This document shows, piece by piece, positions 61,044-64,000 of a stretch of DNA of 64,000 nt (its first letter is position 1; each line of letters begins with the position of its first letter). Source of the stretch: an uncultured Oscillospiraceae bacterium (lineage in GTDB: Bacteria; Bacillota; Clostridia; Oscillospirales; Acutalibacteraceae). Under the pieces are notes generated by a model. The model made no database searches. It worked only from the letters and a program-made list of their open reading frames with translations, and was not told the origin of the DNA. Where the stretch lies: NCBI GenBank assembly GCA_900541975.1, contig UQLR01000004.1:1-64000 (forward strand). Reading direction: 5' to 3'. The position numbers and the translations under genes were made by a program.

Positions 61044-62315
61044 TCAAACTCTTTCCAGGGCCTGTGCAAAATCGGCAAGCAGATCGTCAACGTCTTCAAT
61101 GCCAACAGAAAGGCGGATCATGTTAGGGCTTATGCCTGCCTGCTGAAGCTGCTGGTCCGTCATCTGCCTGTGCGTTGTGCTCGCAGGATGTAAAACACAG
61201 GTGCGCACGTCCGCCACATGTGTTACGATCGCGCCGATCTGCAACGCTTCCATCAGCTTTGCCGCCGCTTCTCTTCCTCCCTTTACACCAAACGAGATTA
61301 CACCGCAGCTACCGCCCGGCATATATTTTTGCGCAAGGTTGTAATACGGGCTTTGGGGAAGTCCGGGATAATTGACCCATTCAATTTTGTCACTTTTTTC
61401 CAAAAAACAGGCAATCTGTTGCGCGTTTTGGCAGTGGCGCTGCATACGCAGTGCAAGCGTTTCAAGCCCTAAATTGAGCAAAAAAGCATTTTGCGGAGAC
61501 GCCTGTGCGCCAAAGTCGCGCATAAGATGTACTCTGGCCTTTGCAAGATAGGCGGCCTTTCCAAAATGGTGGGTATATACGACGCCATGGTACGTATCGT
61601 CCGGCTGGGTCAGCATGGGATATTTGCCATTGTCCCAATCGAAACATCCGCCATCTATGATAACACCGCCCAGCGCTACCGCGTGACCGTCCATATATTT
61701 TGAAGTAGAATGTACGATGATATCTGCTCCAAATGTAAACGGCCTGCAATTAACCGGGGTTGGAAAGGTGTTGTCAACAATTAAAGGTACACCGTGCGCG
61801 TGCGCGCAGCGCGCATACATCTCCAGATCTGCCACCACCAGAGCTGGATTGGAAAGGCTTTCGATAAAGACCGCCTTTGTATGGTCCTGAAACGCCGACA
61901 TGATTTCCTGCTCTGTTGCATCGGGCGCCATAAAGGTAGTCTCAATCCCCAGTTCACGCAGCGTTTTATTAAACAGGTTAAACGTTCCCCCGTAAACTGC
62001 GCTTGCACATATTATATGGCTGCCGCTGTGGCAAATGTTCGTAATTGCTATCATGGACGCCGCCTGTCCCGATGAAGTCAACAAAGCGGCAACACCGCCT
62101 TCCAGGTCGGCTATTTTTCGTTCTACCGCGTCCAACGTAGGATTTGCAAGGCGGGTATAGAAAAAACCGTCTTCCTCCAGGTCAAACAGTTTGCCCAGCT
62201 TTTGGGCGCTGTCGTATTTAAAGGTTGTGCTTTGTACAACAGGAAGAACTCTGGGCTCCCCGTTTTCCGGCTGATAGCCCGACTGTACACATTTGGTTCC
62301 AATACGCCAATCCAT
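61044..62315 (-). CDS. metY: O-acetylhomoserine (thiol)-lyase, PLP-dependent
   Basis: 423-aa Cys/Met-metabolism PLP enzyme. The N terminus VQSGYQPENGEPRVLPVVQS and the block YTRLANPTLDAVERKIADLE are typical of MetY. The PLP Lys lies in VHSTSKYMDGHAVALGG. The segment KYPMLTQPDDTYHGVVYTHH also supports MetY over methionine gamma-lyase, though the latter cannot be excluded. It makes homocysteine from sulfide or thiol. Confidence 0.9.
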   Translation of the reverse strand: MDWRIGTKCVQSGYQPENGEPRVLPVVQSTTFKYDSAQKLGKLFDLEEDGFFYTRLANPTLDAVERKIADLEGGVAALLTSSGQAASMIAITNICHSGSHIICASAVYGGTFNLFNKTLRELGIETTFMAPDATEQEIMSAFQDHTKAVFIESLSNPALVVADLEMYARCAHAHGVPLIVDNTFPTPVNCRPFTFGADIIVHSTSKYMDGHAVALGGVIIDGGCFDWDNGKYPMLTQPDDTYHGVVYTHHFGKAAYLAKARVHLMRDFGAQASPQNAFLLNLGLETLALRMQRHCQNAQQIACFLEKSDKIEWVNYPGLPQSPYYNLAQKYMPGGSCGVISFGVKGGREAAAKLMEALQIGAIVTHVADVRTCVLHPASTTHRQMTDQQLQQAGISPNMIRLSVGIEDVDDLLADFAQALERV

Positions 62316-62348
62316 TGATTTGTATGCCTCCTTATATAGCTATGCTCT

Positions 62349-62921
62349 TTAAAACAGCCCTTTAATCAAATTTGCAACATAATCCACGCCAAAAATGACC
62401 AGCGCTACCAGTACAATAAACAGCAGCGCCGACACGATTCGGACCGTTGTCCGCTTTGCAGGGCTCATTTCTTCAAATTCCTCTATGCTTTTCTCCGGTT
62501 TTTTCCCGGGCTGTGCCGCTTTCTTTTTATCTTTCTGCTTTTCCTCCGGCCGGTGTGCATAAGTATAACCCTCCGATGGGAAATTTTCATTGGAAATAAT
62601 CTGCGCGTCTGTATGGATTGCGCCTATGCCGATCAAAATATCTTTTGCCTGTGCACAGGCGCCGTAGGGCACCTGTATTTTCACTTTTGCCGCAAGTTTG
62701 CCCGTTACAGCGTCGGCGCTGCGTTCCTTTTTCGATATCCGTTCCACACAGGGAACGCCGTTGTCGCGCAGGGCGGCTACGATTCGTTCACGCTCAAACC
62801 CGTCTGCACTGATTACACACACAGGATCGTTTTCCTGGATTTCATTTGTAAGCGGACGCATACATTCCGGGCAAACCGCGCCCTTTTGATAAAGCGTTGT
62901 ACAATGCGGGCAATATTTCAT
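62349..62921 (-). CDS. Zinc-ribbon membrane protein, function unknown
   Basis: 190 aa. The N-terminal zinc ribbon has paired CxxC motifs (CPHC and CPEC). A middle domain (ENDPVCVISADGFERERIVA then LRDNGVPC) resembles DUF2007-like signal-transducing folds. A charged Lys/Pro-rich linker and one C-terminal membrane helix (TVRIVSALLFIVLVALVIFG) follow. An upstream in-frame ATG exists, but ATG 62921 directly precedes the zinc ribbon. It is first in the run to metY and kor. Confidence 0.65.
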   Translation of the reverse strand: MKYCPHCTTLYQKGAVCPECMRPLTNEIQENDPVCVISADGFERERIVAALRDNGVPCVERISKKERSADAVTGKLAAKVKIQVPYGACAQAKDILIGIGAIHTDAQIISNENFPSEGYTYAHRPEEKQKDKKKAAQPGKKPEKSIEEFEEMSPAKRTTVRIVSALLFIVLVALVIFGVDYVANLIKGLF

Positions 62922-62995
62922 GGGAATCCCGTCCTTTTTCCGCCGGATACAATTTTTATGTCTGTCCGGCACTCTTTTCTTTACGTTTACAGTAT

Positions 62996-63024
62996 ATCAT
63001 AACAAAAAATGCTATAAAATGCAA
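62996..63024 (-). promoter_or_regulatory. sigma-A promoter of the zinc-ribbon/metY/kor run
   Basis: Minus-strand TTGCAT (63019-63024), a 17-base spacer and TATGAT (62996-63001). The -35 box starts inside the T-tract of the terminator upstream. Confidence 0.7.
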
Positions 63025-63025
63025 C

Positions 63026-63062
63026 AAAATTGGAGCAGAGAAAATATCCCTGCCCCAATTTT
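63026..63062 (-). terminator. Terminator after spoVFB
   Basis: A 13-bp stem (AAAATTGG-AGCAG with complement) with an 11-base loop, followed on the minus strand by GTTGCATTTTA. It separates the dipicolinate genes from the metabolic run. Confidence 0.75.
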
Positions 63063-63143
63063 ATGGTATAGAACAGATCCAAAGCATACAAATTATCGGT
63101 GTTTTTATAAAAACGGCTTGTTTATCCATACGCTTTGGCGTTT

Positions 63144-63716
63144 TCAGCAAAACACAGGCTGTATCTGTTTTTCCTGCAAAGCAAGCACCAGGCTCTGCTC
63201 AAGCTTATTGAAATGCGCAACCAGAGAGTTTGGCTTGTTTTGCGGGTCGTCCTGTGAAAGCGGTGTAAAATAGATGTGCTTTGTATTGAGCGCTTTGCCT
63301 ATATTTTGCGCAGACGCGCCAAGCGCGTCGTTGCTTGCAAGCGTTAAAAGCACCGGCCTGCCGATCCGCAAGTGCGATTTGACCGCCATCGTAACAGGCG
63401 TGTCTGTCACTGCGTTTGCAATTTTGGCAAGTGTATTGCCCGTGCATGGACAAACTGCGATAATATCGCACATTTTTTTAGGTCCGACAGGCTCGGCTTC
63501 GGCAATGGTATGAATAATTTTTTTGCCGCAGATTGCCTCAATATTTTTCTGAATTTCCTCTGCCTTGCCGAAGCGTGTGTCTGTTTCGTAGGCGGTCTGT
63601 GACATAATGGGAATTATATCATAGCCAGCCTCGGTTAAATGCTCCATCTCTTTTATCGCTTTAGAGAACGTACAGAATGAGCCACATAGCGCAAAGCCTA
63701 CCGTGGTTTTACTCAC
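63144..63716 (-). CDS. spoVFB: Dipicolinate synthase subunit B
   Basis: 190-aa flavoprotein-like subunit. N-terminal VGFALCGSFCTFSKAIKEME and the segments ADTDTRFGKAEEIQ-like (here YETDTRFGKAEEIQKNIEA), CDIIAVCPCTGNTLAKIANA and SHLRIGRPVLLTLASND are diagnostic. Start GTG 63716 lies one base after the spoVFA stop behind GAGGAGG. The enzyme makes dipicolinic acid in the mother cell for the spore core. Confidence 0.96.
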   Translation of the reverse strand: MSKTTVGFALCGSFCTFSKAIKEMEHLTEAGYDIIPIMSQTAYETDTRFGKAEEIQKNIEAICGKKIIHTIAEAEPVGPKKMCDIIAVCPCTGNTLAKIANAVTDTPVTMAVKSHLRIGRPVLLTLASNDALGASAQNIGKALNTKHIYFTPLSQDDPQNKPNSLVAHFNKLEQSLVLALQEKQIQPVFC

Positions 63717-63717
63717 T

Positions 63718-64000
63718 TTAATCCTCCTCAAGCATATTGAATATTGTATTTTTTATAATTTCGCCCGACGTCTTCGGCGCAACCTTTCCAGGTAACGACA
63801 ACGCGTGCACGGCATTAATCCCCATTCGCCGTGCACTGTCAAAATCAACACCGCCAGGCGTGGACGCCAGGTCTATAACACAGGCTTCCTGCGCAATATG
63901 CGCCAGAACGTGAGAGTCCAATATCAAAGCGGGGACCGTGTTAAAAATAATATCGTAAGCGCCGTTGTCTGAAAGCGCCTTTATAGCAACCGGTTCGTGT
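63718..64000 (-). CDS. spoVFA: Dipicolinate synthase subunit A, 5' part outside the window
   Basis: About 93 C-terminal residues are visible, ending IIKNTIFNMLEED. The blocks CVIDLASTPGGVDFDSARRM and ALSLPGKVAPKTSGEII match the C terminus of SpoVFA (DpaA). The frame runs off the end at 64000 without a start. It precedes spoVFB in the standard order. Confidence 0.95.
   Translation of the reverse strand, partial: HEPVAIKALSDNGAYDIIFNTVPALILDSHVLAHIAQEACVIDLASTPGGVDFDSARRMGINAVHALSLPGKVAPKTSGEIIKNTIFNMLEED

Noticed and set aside
62316-62348. SAM or other riboswitch in front of metY
   Set aside because: Only 33 bases separate metY from the upstream gene, too short for a known riboswitch.

Overview
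The window is a stretch of chromosome from an anaerobic, endospore-forming Firmicute (class Clostridia). Evidence: a full sigG, sporulation genes yqfC/yqfD, ylbJ and both dipicolinate synthase genes (spoVFA/spoVFB), ferredoxin-dependent 2-oxoacid oxidoreductases, AdhE, and a redox repressor Rex. A secreted pullulanase carrying a dockerin and starch-binding modules, beside a large non-catalytic starch-binding protein, points to a gut starch degrader of the Oscillospirales/Ruminococcaceae type. The assignment is by gene content only. Most genes are on the minus strand, and many start with GTG or TTG behind a strong ribosome binding site.

Layout. 1-384: tRNA cluster Val-Asp-Phe-Gly with a consensus promoter. 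393-9.9 kb: hslO, a methyltransferase, yerC, sigG behind a SigF-like promoter, rmuC, an S1 protein, a cyclophilin lipoprotein, thioredoxin, yqfDC, and ylbJ behind a SigE-like promoter. 10-17.6 kb: asnB, a Na/Pi transporter and a marR-controlled heterodimeric ABC exporter. 17.8-25 kb: a DUF4358 lipoprotein, a zinc-binding lipoprotein, a small P-loop protein, pgi, a D-Ala-D-Ala carboxypeptidase, a response-regulator remnant and a GntR/ATPase/permease module. 25.4-33.65 kb: one co-directional run that reads like a peptide biosynthesis locus (44-codon peptide, HPr-kinase-like protein, PqqD, S24/S26 peptidase, ABC exporter, two nucleotidyltransferase paralogues, a beta-lactamase-like lipoprotein), continuing into ispD-ispF. 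33.8-40.5 kb: starch-binding protein and type I pullulanase, with a CcpA cre box. 40.8-46.3 kb: iorB, iorA, a phenylacetate-CoA ligase and a sodium:solute symporter. 46.7-50.7 kb (plus strand): aconitase, isocitrate dehydrogenase, rex. 50.8-53.2 kb: an AT-rich patch with a small XRE regulator, a 38-bp palindrome, a broken peptidoglycan-binding gene and an APH-like kinase. 53.5-56.2 kb: adhE. 56.7-62.9 kb: a probable operon of a zinc-ribbon membrane protein, metY, a P-loop ATPase, korDABC and a TrpX-type lipoprotein. 63.1 kb to the end: spoVFB and the 3' part of spoVFA.

How the genes fit together. Aconitase, isocitrate dehydrogenase and KorABCD make 2-oxoglutarate and interconvert it with succinyl-CoA and reduced ferredoxin. 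AdhE removes NADH, and Rex-like operators lie at both the aconitase and adhE promoters. IorAB, the CoA ligase and the symporter form an aromatic-acid module. The sporulation genes are scattered, and three have promoters resembling compartment-specific sigma targets. The most unusual segment is the peptide locus: it has a precursor-like peptide, a PqqD-type recognition protein and an exporter, but no recognisable classical RiPP maturase in the run.
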